Shown here: one piece after another, positions 1 through 13,600 of the stretch
Layout of the letters: each line of letters starts with the position of its first letter
Position numbering within the stretch: position 1 is the stretch's first letter
Assembly (NCBI RefSeq): GCF_000712055.1
Contig: NZ_JOOA01000002.1
Coordinates: forward strand, 1,054,001 to 1,118,000
Direction of reading: 5' to 3'
From: Ruminococcus sp. HUN007
Lineage (GTDB): Bacteria > Bacillota > Clostridia > Oscillospirales > Ruminococcaceae
DNA length: 64,000 nucleotides
Notes under the pieces: model-generated
The model's input: only the letters and a program-made list of their open reading frames with translations
The model's database searches: none
What the model was told of the DNA's origin: nothing
Position numbers and translations under genes: made by a program

Positions 1-1
1 T

Positions 2-862
2 GACGCACTTGTTTTTGTTTCTGCCTGCGGTATTGCAATACGTGCTGTAGCACCTAAGATCCGTTCAAAAGCAACTGATCCGGCAGTTATTGTAATCGAC
101 GAATCCGGCAGATTTGTTGTACCGCTGCTTTCCGGACATCTCGGAAATGTAAACTCAACAGCCGAACTTCTTGCTGAACGCATTTCAGCTGTTCCGGTCA
201 TCACAACGGCAACCGATACAGGAAAGAGATTTTCTCCTGATTCATTTGCACAGGCAAACAACCTTCTTATTACAGACATGAACGCAGCACGCGAAGTAGC
301 TGCTGCTATCCTGGAGGACGAAGAAGTTGGTTTCTTCAGCGATTATGCGTACAAGAACCTTCCGGCAGAACTTGCTGAAGGCAAAGTATGCAGAACAGGT
401 ATCGTAATAAGCAACGACTTAACCTATAAACCATTTGAAGTAACTCTTACTCTTGTTCCGAAAAACATTGTTATCGGTGCAAGCTGTCACAGCGGAACTG
501 AATATGAAATGTTCCACGACCTTGTAAATGATGTTTTCAAGGCAGCAGGTCTTATGTCAGAGAGAATATGCGCTCTTTCAACAATTGACCAGAAATCCGA
601 GGAACCGGCACTTACAAAGTTCTGTGTTGACCACAACATCCCGATGTACACCTACAGCGCACTCGAGCTCATGCGTGTTGAAGGACGGTTCTCATCTTCA
701 GAATTTGTCAGAAAGATCACCGGTACTGACAACATTTGCGAACGAAGCGCAGTAAAATGCAGCGAAGGTCCGCTGATACTTCCGAAGACGGCATATGAAG
801 GCGTAACAGTAGCCGCCTGTGAAACAGCATTTGAGATCGATTTTAACAGGAAAGCTGACTGA
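2..862 (+). CDS. cbiG: Cobalt-precorrin-5A hydrolase CbiG, 5'-truncated by the window edge
   Basis: The open frame runs from the first bases of the window without a start, so the N-terminus lies outside. CbiG opens the delta-lactone ring of cobalt-precorrin-5A in the anaerobic cobalamin pathway. What is seen: the central part has the CbiG-type core with SGHLGNVN and TTATDTGKRFSPD (roughly residues 55-85 of the visible part), followed by a variable linker and a C-terminal domain with GASCHSGTEYEMF, ALSTIDQKSEEP and GRFSSSEFVRK. The C-terminal glycine/cysteine motif is usually GxGCRKG in the family and is diverged here. The last residues after ETAFEIDF form a short tail. It is presumably the end of a cob/cbi operon to the left; two hairpins follow the stop. 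The family call rests on motif recognition only. Confidence 0.85.
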   Translation, partial: DALVFVSACGIAIRAVAPKIRSKATDPAVIVIDESGRFVVPLLSGHLGNVNSTAELLAERISAVPVITTATDTGKRFSPDSFAQANNLLITDMNAAREVAAAILEDEEVGFFSDYAYKNLPAELAEGKVCRTGIVISNDLTYKPFEVTLTLVPKNIVIGASCHSGTEYEMFHDLVNDVFKAAGLMSERICALSTIDQKSEEPALTKFCVDHNIPMYTYSALELMRVEGRFSSSEFVRKITGTDNICERSAVKCSEGPLILPKTAYEGVTVAACETAFEIDFNRKAD

Positions 863-904
863 TCAGTATTTCTTAAAACTTCAAAAGTAAACAGAATCAT
901 AATT

Positions 905-945
905 GCCCTGCATATCAGTATACAGCGTAAGCGGATATGCAGGGC
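905..945. terminator. Inverted repeat after cbiG
   Basis: A perfect 12-base stem (GCCCTGCATATC at 905-916 with its complement at 934-945) and a 17-base loop lie 42 bases after the cbiG stop. No T-run follows directly, so it may be an RNA-stabilising hairpin upstream of the true terminator. Confidence 0.5.
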
Positions 946-958
946 GTACTGTATTAAA

Positions 959-1006
959 AAACCGTATATCCCTCATGCAGTAATGATAAGGATATACGGT
1001 TTTTTT
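959..1006. terminator. Bidirectional Rho-independent terminator between cbiG and the convergent GGDEF gene
   Basis: The stem AACCGTATATCC (960-972) pairs with GGATATACGGTT (990-1001). It is flanked by A-run on the left and T8 on the right, so it can work on both strands. It separates the convergent cbiG (+) and the diguanylate cyclase (-). Confidence 0.85.
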
Positions 1007-1014
1007 TATGTTGA

Positions 1015-2077
1015 TCAGGCTGAATACTGAGCTTCGTTATTCTCCCACACAATACAGTTCTTTCCGTTTGCCTTCCCCTTGTAGAGGTAAGTGTCAGCCG
1101 TTTTTACAAGTTCATCAAAATCGGAAACTTTTCCGTGAGCGAGTCCGGCGGTTACTGTGACACCGTTGTTATCCGGCAGAACTGCATTTACTGAAATGTT
1201 CCTGCAGAGAGAAGTGATTCTTTCATATGCTTTGTCTTTTTCAAAACTTTTGTAGTAAAGAATGAATTCCTCGCCGCCCCAGCGTACAGCATAAATATCT
1301 GCACCCTTCGCCTCTTCTTTAAGACATTCTGAAACCCGGACGAGGATATCGTCACCTTCGTCGTGACCGAACCTGTCGTTGATCTTCTTGAAATTGTCTA
1401 TATCGAGAAGCACTACTGAAATATAATTGTCTGCTGATTTCTTTATTTCATCGTACAGGAAACGTCTGTTGTAAAGTCCTGTAAGCGGATCGTGAGTACA
1501 CTGATAATCAAGTTCTGACCGCATCATATCCGCTTCGAGCTTGTAGAAAAAACGTTACGTAGAGGATCGTAAAAAGCGTAATAAGAAGATTGATGAATCT
1601 GAAATGCTGCTCATGAAGGCTCAGTGCGCTGAATGTCTGTTTAAAGTAGCTTTCAGGAATAAAGAGCTGCATCTTGTCGATCAGTACAGCCGTTACAATA
1701 CCGACTCCCTGAAATGCAAACCTTTTGTTGCCGTATGAAGGTGCGAGAAAAAATATAACCGGAATCATGCCCAGTACAAAAAAGATAAAACCGTATGTAT
1801 TCCTTGATATCGTTTCTGAAAGCAGCGCAAAAATCAGTATTTCAAAATACGCTGCGACAGTTGACATTTCTGAACTTCTTTTATCTTTTGAAAATATAAG
1901 AAATGCAACGTAGAACGCTGTACTTAACAGATTGATAAACGCAAACGGATATATCTTCATTATAAAGAATACAAACATATAAAGGAAATGCACTGCAAGA
2001 CACATTACAAGGAATATTACGTTCTTATACTGTGCGCACAGGCTAAGTATAAATGATACACACTTTTTCTTATCCAT
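1015..2077 (-). CDS. Membrane diguanylate cyclase (GGDEF), split by a one-base frameshift
   Basis: Two overlapping reading frames make one protein. The upstream part (start ATG at 2077, with an AGGGG ribosome site about 8 bases before) encodes about six hydrophobic segments, ending in TLFTILYVTFFLQ before running out of frame. The downstream part starts inside the same helix/linker (FYKLEADMMRSELDYQ) and continues into a complete GGDEF domain with DPLTGLYNRR, LDIDNFKKIND and RWGGEEF. The frames meet at a run of six T (coding strand); removing one T gives a continuous protein of about 350 residues. GGDEF domains make cyclic-di-GMP from two GTP. The active site GGEEF is intact; the RxxD inhibitory site is not evident (KGAD at that position). 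It could be a real pseudogene, a phase-variable gene or a base-calling error in a homopolymer. Confidence 0.75.
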
Positions 2078-2200
2078 ATAATCAACCCCTGGGTTCTCCA
2101 GAAAATCCTTAATTTCATAATTTGCAGTTATTATCGAGTAACTGATATACTTTATAATTATTATACAGTATTTTTTAGAAAATAACAATACTTAATCAAT

Positions 2201-2235
2201 AAAAAAATCCTGACCACCATTATGATGATCAGGAT
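2201..2235 (-). terminator. Terminator of the rrn operon
   Basis: On the minus strand an ATCCTGA stem closes with TCAGGAT and is followed by T7, just after the 3' end of the 5S gene. Confidence 0.8.
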
Positions 2236-2244
2236 CTGTATTTG

Positions 2245-2361
<117 letters not shown>

Positions 2362-2432
2362 TATCTTTAAACTGAATATTTCCGATTTTCTTTCTACGAT
2401 TTCTCTCTACAGACTTTCCTGATACTCTAGGA

Positions 2433-6990
<4,558 letters not shown>

Positions 6991-7135
6991 GTTCTATAAT
7001 AACCTTTTCAGGTTTATTATCTTTCCTGTACTCTGTTCAGAATACTTAGCTGCAGATTTTTTTGTCTTCTGCTTGACTTCTTAAATAATTCAAGAGAATT
7101 TAATCTCAAAGAATCTTCAAGGGTATTGTTTAGTG

Positions 7136-7149
7136 CATTGTTCAATTTT
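7136..7149 (-). other. 16S leader half of the processing stem
   Basis: CATTGTTCAATTTT is the perfect complement of 5408-5421 in the 16S-23S spacer, so the two flank the 16S precursor and can pair in the transcript. Confidence 0.75.
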
Positions 7150-7211
7150 CAAGATACTTAATGTACTGTCTGATTTCCTTTTGTTTCGTACTCTCGTCCG
7201 ACAGCTTTATT

Positions 7212-7240
7212 ATTATATCATGCTGTAAAGCCCTTGTCAA
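7212..7240 (-). promoter_or_regulatory. rrn operon promoter
   Basis: On the minus strand TTGACA (7235-7240) and TATAAT (7212-7217) are separated by exactly 17 bases, a consensus vegetative promoter about 220 bases upstream of the mature 16S end. The leader between them and 16S is AT-rich and includes the processing stem. Confidence 0.9.
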
Positions 7241-7362
7241 CACTTTTTTCAGATTTTTTCTTTAATTTTTCGGGTTTGTTAATGTTCTACAGTTTATTTG
7301 TTCCTCGTGATTTTTTTATATTAACAAATCCGGTCATTAACTATTTATATATATTTTCTCCT

Positions 7363-7475
7363 GAGAAAACACTGATTCAATCGCCGATCCGGCTTCGCCG
7401 GATTGCCAGGACGAGGGAAAACAGGACTTAAGCCCCGCGCCCTGCGATGATTTTAGATTTAATCAGCGCTTCCCT
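7363..7475. repeat. Palindromic intergenic repeat, copy A
   Basis: Member of the dispersed element family: outer arms resembling GAAAACACTGATT at the left and AATCAGCGCTTCCC at the right, with an internal hairpin (ATCCGGC-TTC-GCCGGAT, 7385-7401). It lies between the rrn promoter and carB. The rest of the 7241-7583 gap shows no gene; a TATAAT at 7518-7523 is a possible carB -10, but its -35 is weak. Confidence 0.7.
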
Positions 7476-7583
7476 AAAAAATTCATTTTAGCTATTTATT
7501 TTTTCTATACTATATGGTATAATTAATTTTAAATGAGTTTATTCGCTAAAAACCAAATAAAACCAGGAGAAGTGAAAACTAAT

Positions 7584-10500
7584 ATGGAAAAAAAGAAAAA
7601 AAGTTCTTATTATCGGATCCGGTCCTATTGTAATCGGTCAGGCATGTGAATTTGACTACTCAGGTACACAGGCCTGTAAGGCTCTCAGAAAACTCGGATA
7701 TGAGATAGTTCTTGTAAACTCAAATCCGGCTACTATTATGACAGACCCGGGAATCGCTGATGTAACATATCTTGAACCGCTCAACGAAGCAAGACTTGAG
7801 GAGATCATCGCTAAAGAACGTCCTGACTGCCTCCTCCCTAACCTCGGCGGACAGTCCGGTCTTAACCTTTGTTCAGAACTTGACAAGGCTGGTATTCTTA
7901 AAAAGTACAATGTCGAAGTTATCGGTGTTCAGGTAGACGCTATCGAACGCGGCGAAGACCGTATCGAATTCAAGAAGACTATGGACAGCCTCGGTATCGG
8001 CATGGCAAAATCACAGGTTGCCTACTCAGTAGATGAAGCTCTTAAGATTGCTGAAGAGCTCGGCTACCCTGTATGTTTAAGACCAGCCTACACAATGGGC
8101 GGTACAGGCGGTGGTCTTGTATACAACACAGAAGAACTTAAGACAGTCTGCGCAAGAGGTCTTCAGGCGTCACTCGTTGGACAGGTACTCGTTGAAGAAT
8201 CAGTTCTCGGCTGGGAAGAACTCGAACTTGAAGTAGTAAGAGACCGCAAGGGCAACATGATAACAGTATGTTTCATCGAAAACATCGACCCTATCGGCGT
8301 TCACACCGGTGACAGCTTCTGTTCTGCACCTATGCTCACAATTCCTGAAGATGTTCAGAAGGAACTCCAGCGTCAGGCTTACAGGATCGTTGACGCTATC
8401 CAGGTAATCGGCGGTACAAACGTTCAGTTTGCAAGGAACCCTAAGGACGGAAGAATCATCGTAATCGAGATCAACCCTCGTACTTCACGTTCATCAGCAC
8501 TTGCTTCAAAGGCAACAGGCTTCCCTATCGCGCTTGTTTCAGCTATGCTCGCAACAGGTCTTACACTCGAAGACATTCCATGCGGAAAGTACGGTTCACT
8601 CGACAAGTACTATCCGGACGGTGACTATATAGTAATCAAGTTCGCACGCTGGGCATTCGAAAAGTTCAAGAATTCTGAAGACAAGCTCGGAACACAGATG
8701 AGAGCTGTCGGCGAAGTAATGAGCATCGGTAAAACATACAAGGAAGCATTCCAGAAGGCAATCAGAAGCCTTGAAAACGGTCGTTACGGTCTTGGATTTG
8801 CAAAGAATTTCAATGAAAAGACAAAGGAAGAACTCCTTGACATGCTTCACATTCCGACAAGTGAACGTCAGTTCATCATGTACGAAGCTCTCCGCAAGGG
8901 CGCAACTGTAGATGAACTCCACGATCTTACAAAGATCAAGAAGTACTTTATCGAACAGATGAAGGAACTCGTTGATGAAGAAAACGCACTTATCAGTGCA
9001 AAGGGCAGCGTTCCTTCAAAGGAAACTCTCCTTAAGGCAAAGAAAGACGGTTTCTCAGACAGATATCTTGCTAAAATACTTGAAGTTTCCGAAGACGAAG
9101 TACGTGAAAAGAGACTCGGCTACGGCATAACAGAAGCATGGGAAGGCATCCATGTAAGCGGCACACAGAATGCTGCATACTACTATTCTTCATACAACAT
9201 TGAAGACAAAAGCACTGCTACAGATACAAAGAAAAAGATCATGATCTTAGGTTCCGGTCCTAACAGAATCGGTCAGGGTATCGAATTCGACTACTGCTGC
9301 GTTCACGCTGCAAAGGCTCTCAAGGAACTCGGATTTGAAACTATCATGGTAAACTGCAACCCTGAAACAGTTTCTACTGACTACGATACATCTGACAAGC
9401 TCTACTTCGATCCGCTCACACTTGAAGATGTTCTTTCAATTCACGAAAAGGAAAAGCCGATCGGTGTTATCGCTCAGTTCGGCGGCCAGACTCCGCTCAA
9501 CCTCGCTGCTTCACTTAAGAAGGCAGGCGTAAACATTCTCGGTACAACACCTGAAACCATCGATTTTGCTGAAGACCGTGATCTCTTCAGAGAAATGATG
9601 GACAAGCTCGGAATCCCGATGTCTGAATCAGGCATGGCTGTTACAGTTGATGATGCTCTTCAGATCGCTGAAAAGATCGGTTACCCTGTAATGGTTCGTC
9701 CTTCATACGTTCTCGGCGGACGCGGAATGGAAGTCGTTCACGACGCTGAACAGATGAAGATCTACATGGCTGCAGCCGTAGGTGTAACTCCTGACAGACC
9801 GATCCTCATCGACAGATTCCTCAACAACGCACTCGAATGTGAAGCTGACGCAATAAGCGACGGTGAAAATGTATTCGTTCCGGCTGTTATGGAACACATC
9901 GAACTCGCAGGTATCCACTCAGGTGACTCAGCTTGTATTCTTCCTTCACTCAACATTTCTCCTGAAAACGTTGCTACTATCAAGGAATACACAAGAAAGA
10001 TCGCAAAGGAAATGAACGTTAAGGGTCTCATGAACATGCAGTATGCCATCGAAAAAGGCAAGGTATATGTTCTCGAAGCTAATCCTCGTGCATCAAGAAC
10101 CGTTCCGCTCGTATCAAAGGTATGCAACATTCAGATGGTTAAGCTTGCAACACAGATAATCACTTCTCCTATTACAGGAAACCCTTCACCGGTACCGGAA
10201 CTCAAGGACAAGAAGTTCAACCACTACGGTGTCAAGGAAGCTGTGTTCCCGTTCAACATGTTCCCTGAAGTTGACCCGCTCCTCGGACCGGAAATGCGTT
10301 CAACAGGTGAAGTTCTCGGTATTTCAGACAACTTCGGTGAAGCTTACTACAAGGCTCAGGAAGCTACACAGACAAAGATTGCACTTTCAGGCACAGTTCT
10401 TATCAGTATCAACGACGGCGACAAGCCTGAGATCATCCAGATCGCAAAGGACTTCGAAGAACTTGGATTCAAGATCAAGGCTACAGCAGGTACATACTCA

Positions 10501-10794
10501 CTTCTCACTGAAAACGGCATAAAGGCTGAAAAGATATTCAAACTCCAGCAGGGACGCCCGAATATCCTCGACGCTATCACAAACGGCGAGATAGACATTG
10601 TCATCAACACACCTGACAACAAGAAGGGTATGGAAGATGACTCATACATCAGAAAGAGCGCTATCCGCAAGAGAGTATTCTACGTTACAACAATTGCAGC
10701 TGCCAAGGCTACAGTTGAAGGTATCAGAGCTGTAAAGAGCAGAGGTGCTGACTCAGTCAAGTCACTCCAGCAGTTCCACAGCGAGATCCAGTAA
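7584..10794 (+). CDS. carB: Carbamoyl-phosphate synthase large subunit, with a frameshift at the start
   Basis: CarB makes carbamoyl phosphate from glutamine-derived ammonia, bicarbonate and two ATP, for pyrimidine and arginine synthesis. The protein is about 1,069 residues, the usual length. It has two homologous ATP-grasp halves, opening with GSGPIVIGQACEFDYSG and (about residue 560) GSGPNRIGQGIEFDYCC; both carry the ExNPR-type metal site (EINPRTSRSS, EANPRASRT). An MGS-like regulatory domain forms the C-terminus. The family N-terminus KVLIIGSGP begins at 7600, but the only nearby ATG (7584) is one base out of frame: MEKKKK is written with two A7 runs, and one A too many shifts the frame. 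No ATG, GTG or TTG exists in the correct frame before a TGA at 7573. The GGAG at 7566-7569 is 14 bases from the ATG. carA is not in the window. Confidence 0.9.
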
Positions 10795-10817
10795 GTAATT
10801 TCTTATATAAAACCTCA

Positions 10818-10845
10818 GGGCAGGCCGCACGGCCTGCCCTTTTTG
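10818..10845 (+). terminator. carB terminator
   Basis: GGGCAGGCC (10818-10826) pairs with GGCCTGCCC (10831-10839) around a GCAC loop and is followed by a T5 run, 23 bases after the carB stop. Confidence 0.92.
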
Positions 10846-10877
10846 CATATAATGTCCAAACCGGAAATACTGTTCCA

Positions 10878-10976
10878 TGAAAACACTGATTAAATCAGAA
10901 ATCCGGCTTCGCCGGATTCCCAAAGGTGGAACCGGCGGGGCCTAGCCACGGAACCCCACGCTGATTTATGTTCCCT
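10878..10976. repeat. Palindromic intergenic repeat, copy B
   Basis: Starts TGAAAACACTGATTAAATC and ends CGCTGATTTATGTTCCC, with the internal hairpin ATCCGGC-TTC-GCCGGAT (10901-10917). Same architecture as the copies at 7363, 13490, 24191, 37752 and 53665. Confidence 0.75.
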
Positions 10977-10985
10977 TGCAGTAAA

Positions 10986-11028
10986 AAACACAGGAACTCC
11001 GGCGGGCAGAGTCCTGTGTTTTTTTTTC
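10986..11028. terminator. Terminator of the GH9 gene
   Basis: AAACACAGGA (10986-10995) pairs with TCCTGTGTTT (11012-11021). A-rich sequence lies on the left and T9 on the right, so it can stop transcription from either side. It is just past the end of the minus-strand cellulase gene. Confidence 0.8.
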
Positions 11029-11044
11029 GTTTAAAGTCTGTAAT

Positions 11045-13447
11045 TTATTTACCGATCTTTGTAATTTTCTTTGAAATGTACTGTCTGAGCTTTGCAAGGT
11101 CTGAAATATCGACTGTTCCGTCGTACTCAGTGTCAGCAGCTAAGAGCGCCTTGTCATCAAGCTTTGTGTCGCCAAGCAGATAGAGTGAAAGCTTCGAAAG
11201 ATCTGTTATGTCGATTATACCGCTGCCGTCGAGATCACCGTAAAGTACAGCATCATTCTGTGCTGACGGTTCTGTCGGCTTTACTGTTTCGGTTGGCTTA
11301 ACTGTCGGTGTTTCAGTTGGTTTTACGGTTTCGGTCGGCTTAACTGTAGGTGTTTCACTTGGCTTTGATGTTTCAGTAGGCTTTACTGTAGGTGCTGCAG
11401 TCGGCTTTGATGTTTCAGTAGGCTTTACTGTTGGTGTCGCAGTCGGCTTTACTGTCGGAGCTGGTTTTGCAGTCGGTGCTGCCGGCTTTGTTCCGTCAGG
11501 TTCTGTTCCCCATACAAGAGTGTCTCCGTCGTAAAGAGTGATGTTTTCAGTTATCTTCTGGTCGAGGCTGTCCTTTGTAAGGCCTTCTCTTGAATAGTCA
11601 TTTGAAGAATCCCATACCTTGTTCGAGTCAGGAATTGAGATACGTACCTGGATCTCCGCCTTTTCCTGTTCCTTGCCTATAGGGGCAAGAACTGAGCCGT
11701 CCTCATACTTCACCTTGATATAGTAGATGTTTCCGTCGTACTGTGTCGGTCCCTCCACTTTTGCCTGTGCCCATTCATCATAGCCTATCTTTGCTGTGAT
11801 ATCATCTGCTGTCAGTCCGGCATCGAGTATTTCCGAAATATCAAAATAGTAATTGTATGAAAGATCCTTTATATATCTTGCCGGCCATGCAGAGTGATTT
11901 ACTGCATTTATCTTGAGCTCGGTAAATGTGTCTGATTCCTGGTTGATATTTGCCTGTACCCAGAATTCCGGTCCGTCCGGCTCTTCAACCGGAGGGAAAT
12001 CTGCAAGTGTCTTGCAGTCATAGTCGGAAACCATTTTGCACAGAAGTGCTGTAAAACCAGCGTTATAGTCATCAGCAACTTCGTTGTTTACGTAGTTGTC
12101 TACTGCATCTTCATATTTTCCGTCCTTGCCCGGTCCGCCTACAAGAGCTCCGTAGAGAACGTGTCTGTGATGCTTCAGGGCTTCTGCTTTCATATCATCC
12201 CAGGCACCGTGAGATGTTCTGTGGTGCGGATGCTCAGGAGCATTTTCACCGAAACCGATAACGTAGCTTCTCTTGTCTGCGTTGCCGCCGAGACAGTAGT
12301 TGATCTGTGTTTCGTAGAATTCCTTATACTGGCTGCTCTTTTCTGCATTGTCCTTAAAGATCGTATCGCTGGCTACAGCTGCAAGGAATCCGGCGTTGCA
12401 CGCATAGCGGAGACATCCCCATGAGTCAAGCCATGCAAGGCCGTCCTTGAGGTGAAGGATGCTCTTTCCTCCGTATCCTTCAGGCAGTGACCAGTAGTCA
12501 AGATGCTTCTGCACCTGCTTTATATATTCCTCGTCGCCGGTGTTCTGTGCATAAAGAAGGAATCCGCCCTGTGTTACATCGTCCCAGCAGAATCCCCATG
12601 TATACTTGAGTTCTTCAGACTGGTTTTCCCTGCCAAGATTCGGTATGCATTCCTTTGCCTTGTCGAGATAGCCCTTGTCGCCGGTAGCGATGTAGAGCCA
12701 GTTTGCTGCAAAGAAGAGCTCATCCCAGAAACCGCTCCATGAGTCATAGAAGGTGCTTGCCGCAGTATATCCCTTGTCGCTCTTTACTTTCCACGCAAGG
12801 TCAAAATAGTGCTCTGCGCATTTAAGATATCCGTCAGTTTTGTCTGATTTTCCTTTAAGCGCTGCTGCGCCGGCTGCAAGGGCCGCTGACATTTCACCGA
12901 CTACACATGAACCGTCGCCGGTATAGGATGGACGCTTGCCCATTTCAAGCTCAACAAGCTCAGCTGCACCCCACCACTTGTGGTCTGCGTTGCCTTCACC
13001 GATCTGGTAAACGACCTTGTCTTCCCTGTCGCAGGCAACAAGATAGTCAAGAACGAATTCAAGATTGTTCTGGTAATTCTGCCATTCACCGATCTTTTCA
13101 ACGCCGTCTCCGTACTGGTAAAGGCCCCATGCCATAACTGCTGCTGAATAGGCCATCGGCAGATTGAACTTTACATGGTCTCCGGCATCGTACCAGCCGC
13201 CCGGAACATCATCTGACATAGTGGAATCCGCTCTCCATGTTACCCTGTTCCATTCAGGCAGCGGACCTGCCTGCTGCACTTCATAGAAGAAAAGTGATTT
13301 CTGAAGTGCTTCAGCGTAATTGAATGGAGCTTCCGCTGCGCTTACAGTATTTCCGGATGTTACTGCAGAAAACGGAAAAACACTTAATGAGCCGAACGTA
13401 AGTACTGCAGCTGTCACACCAGCCAGGGCTTTTCTGAAATTCTTCAT
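11045..13447 (-). CDS. GH9 cellulase with CBM3 and dockerin (cellulosomal endoglucanase)
   Basis: An 800-residue secreted beta-1,4-glucanase. The start is the ATG at 13447, with GGAGG 9 bases upstream; a longer reading without a ribosome site is rejected. Order of parts: signal peptide (about 1-40, ending VSAAEA); GH9 catalytic domain (about 41-480) with GGWYDAGDHVKF (catalytic aspartates D87/D90), the histidine motif HPHHRTSHG and the catalytic acid in NEVADDYNAGF; a CBM3-like module (about 495-645, PEFWVQANIN to LVWG), of the kind that sits next to GH9 and guides the chain (CBM3c); a Pro/Thr repeat linker; and a type I dockerin (about 738-800) with two DxDGxxDxxD-like calcium loops (DLDGSGIIDITD, DTEYDGTVDISD). 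The dockerin should attach it to a scaffoldin. It is a single-gene unit with its own terminator. Confidence 0.95.
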   Translation of the reverse strand: MKNFRKALAGVTAAVLTFGSLSVFPFSAVTSGNTVSAAEAPFNYAEALQKSLFFYEVQQAGPLPEWNRVTWRADSTMSDDVPGGWYDAGDHVKFNLPMAYSAAVMAWGLYQYGDGVEKIGEWQNYQNNLEFVLDYLVACDREDKVVYQIGEGNADHKWWGAAELVELEMGKRPSYTGDGSCVVGEMSAALAAGAAALKGKSDKTDGYLKCAEHYFDLAWKVKSDKGYTAASTFYDSWSGFWDELFFAANWLYIATGDKGYLDKAKECIPNLGRENQSEELKYTWGFCWDDVTQGGFLLYAQNTGDEEYIKQVQKHLDYWSLPEGYGGKSILHLKDGLAWLDSWGCLRYACNAGFLAAVASDTIFKDNAEKSSQYKEFYETQINYCLGGNADKRSYVIGFGENAPEHPHHRTSHGAWDDMKAEALKHHRHVLYGALVGGPGKDGKYEDAVDNYVNNEVADDYNAGFTALLCKMVSDYDCKTLADFPPVEEPDGPEFWVQANINQESDTFTELKINAVNHSAWPARYIKDLSYNYYFDISEILDAGLTADDITAKIGYDEWAQAKVEGPTQYDGNIYYIKVKYEDGSVLAPIGKEQEKAEIQVRISIPDSNKVWDSSNDYSREGLTKDSLDQKITENITLYDGDTLVWGTEPDGTKPAAPTAKPAPTVKPTATPTVKPTETSKPTAAPTVKPTETSKPSETPTVKPTETVKPTETPTVKPTETVKPTEPSAQNDAVLYGDLDGSGIIDITDLSKLSLYLLGDTKLDDKALLAADTEYDGTVDISDLAKLRQYISKKITKIGK
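11275..11480 (-). repeat. In-frame tandem repeats coding the PT linker
   Basis: Repeated units of about 27-54 bases encode variations of PTVKPTETSKP and PTVKPTETVKP inside the cellulase gene. Such linkers are glycosylated spacers in cellulosomal enzymes, and their copy number is likely to vary between strains by slippage or recombination. Confidence 0.85.
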
Positions 13448-13489
13448 TTGATTTACCTCCGTTATTTTTATAAGAACCATTAAACTGCA

Positions 13490-13600
13490 CGAAAACACTG
13501 ATCAGACCTGGAATCCGGATCTTCCTGATTTACGGAACGCGGAAATTACGGGGATTCGGCCCTAAACTCCGCGCTGATCTGCAAATCAGTCAGGTTTTCC
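13490..13600. repeat. Palindromic intergenic repeat, copy C (diverged)
   Basis: Begins GAAAACACTGATCAGA and ends with a second CTGATCTGCAAATCAG palindrome and GGTTTTCCTC. The internal hairpin is decayed. It fills almost the whole gap between the cellulase start and the lipoprotein stop at 13601. Confidence 0.6.

Noticed and set aside
1540..1552. Programmed -1 frameshift at the T6 run of the GGDEF gene
   Set aside because: The required shift is +1 (or -2), not -1, and there is no stimulating stop or pseudoknot at the site.
7241..7583. Possible small gene between the rrn promoter and carB
   Set aside because: The only frame of note (7234-7431) overlaps the rrn promoter and the repeat element and has no ribosome site.
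11275..11480. CRISPR-like repeat array
   Set aside because: The repeats are in frame and code for the Pro/Thr linker of the cellulase; there are no unique spacers of constant length.
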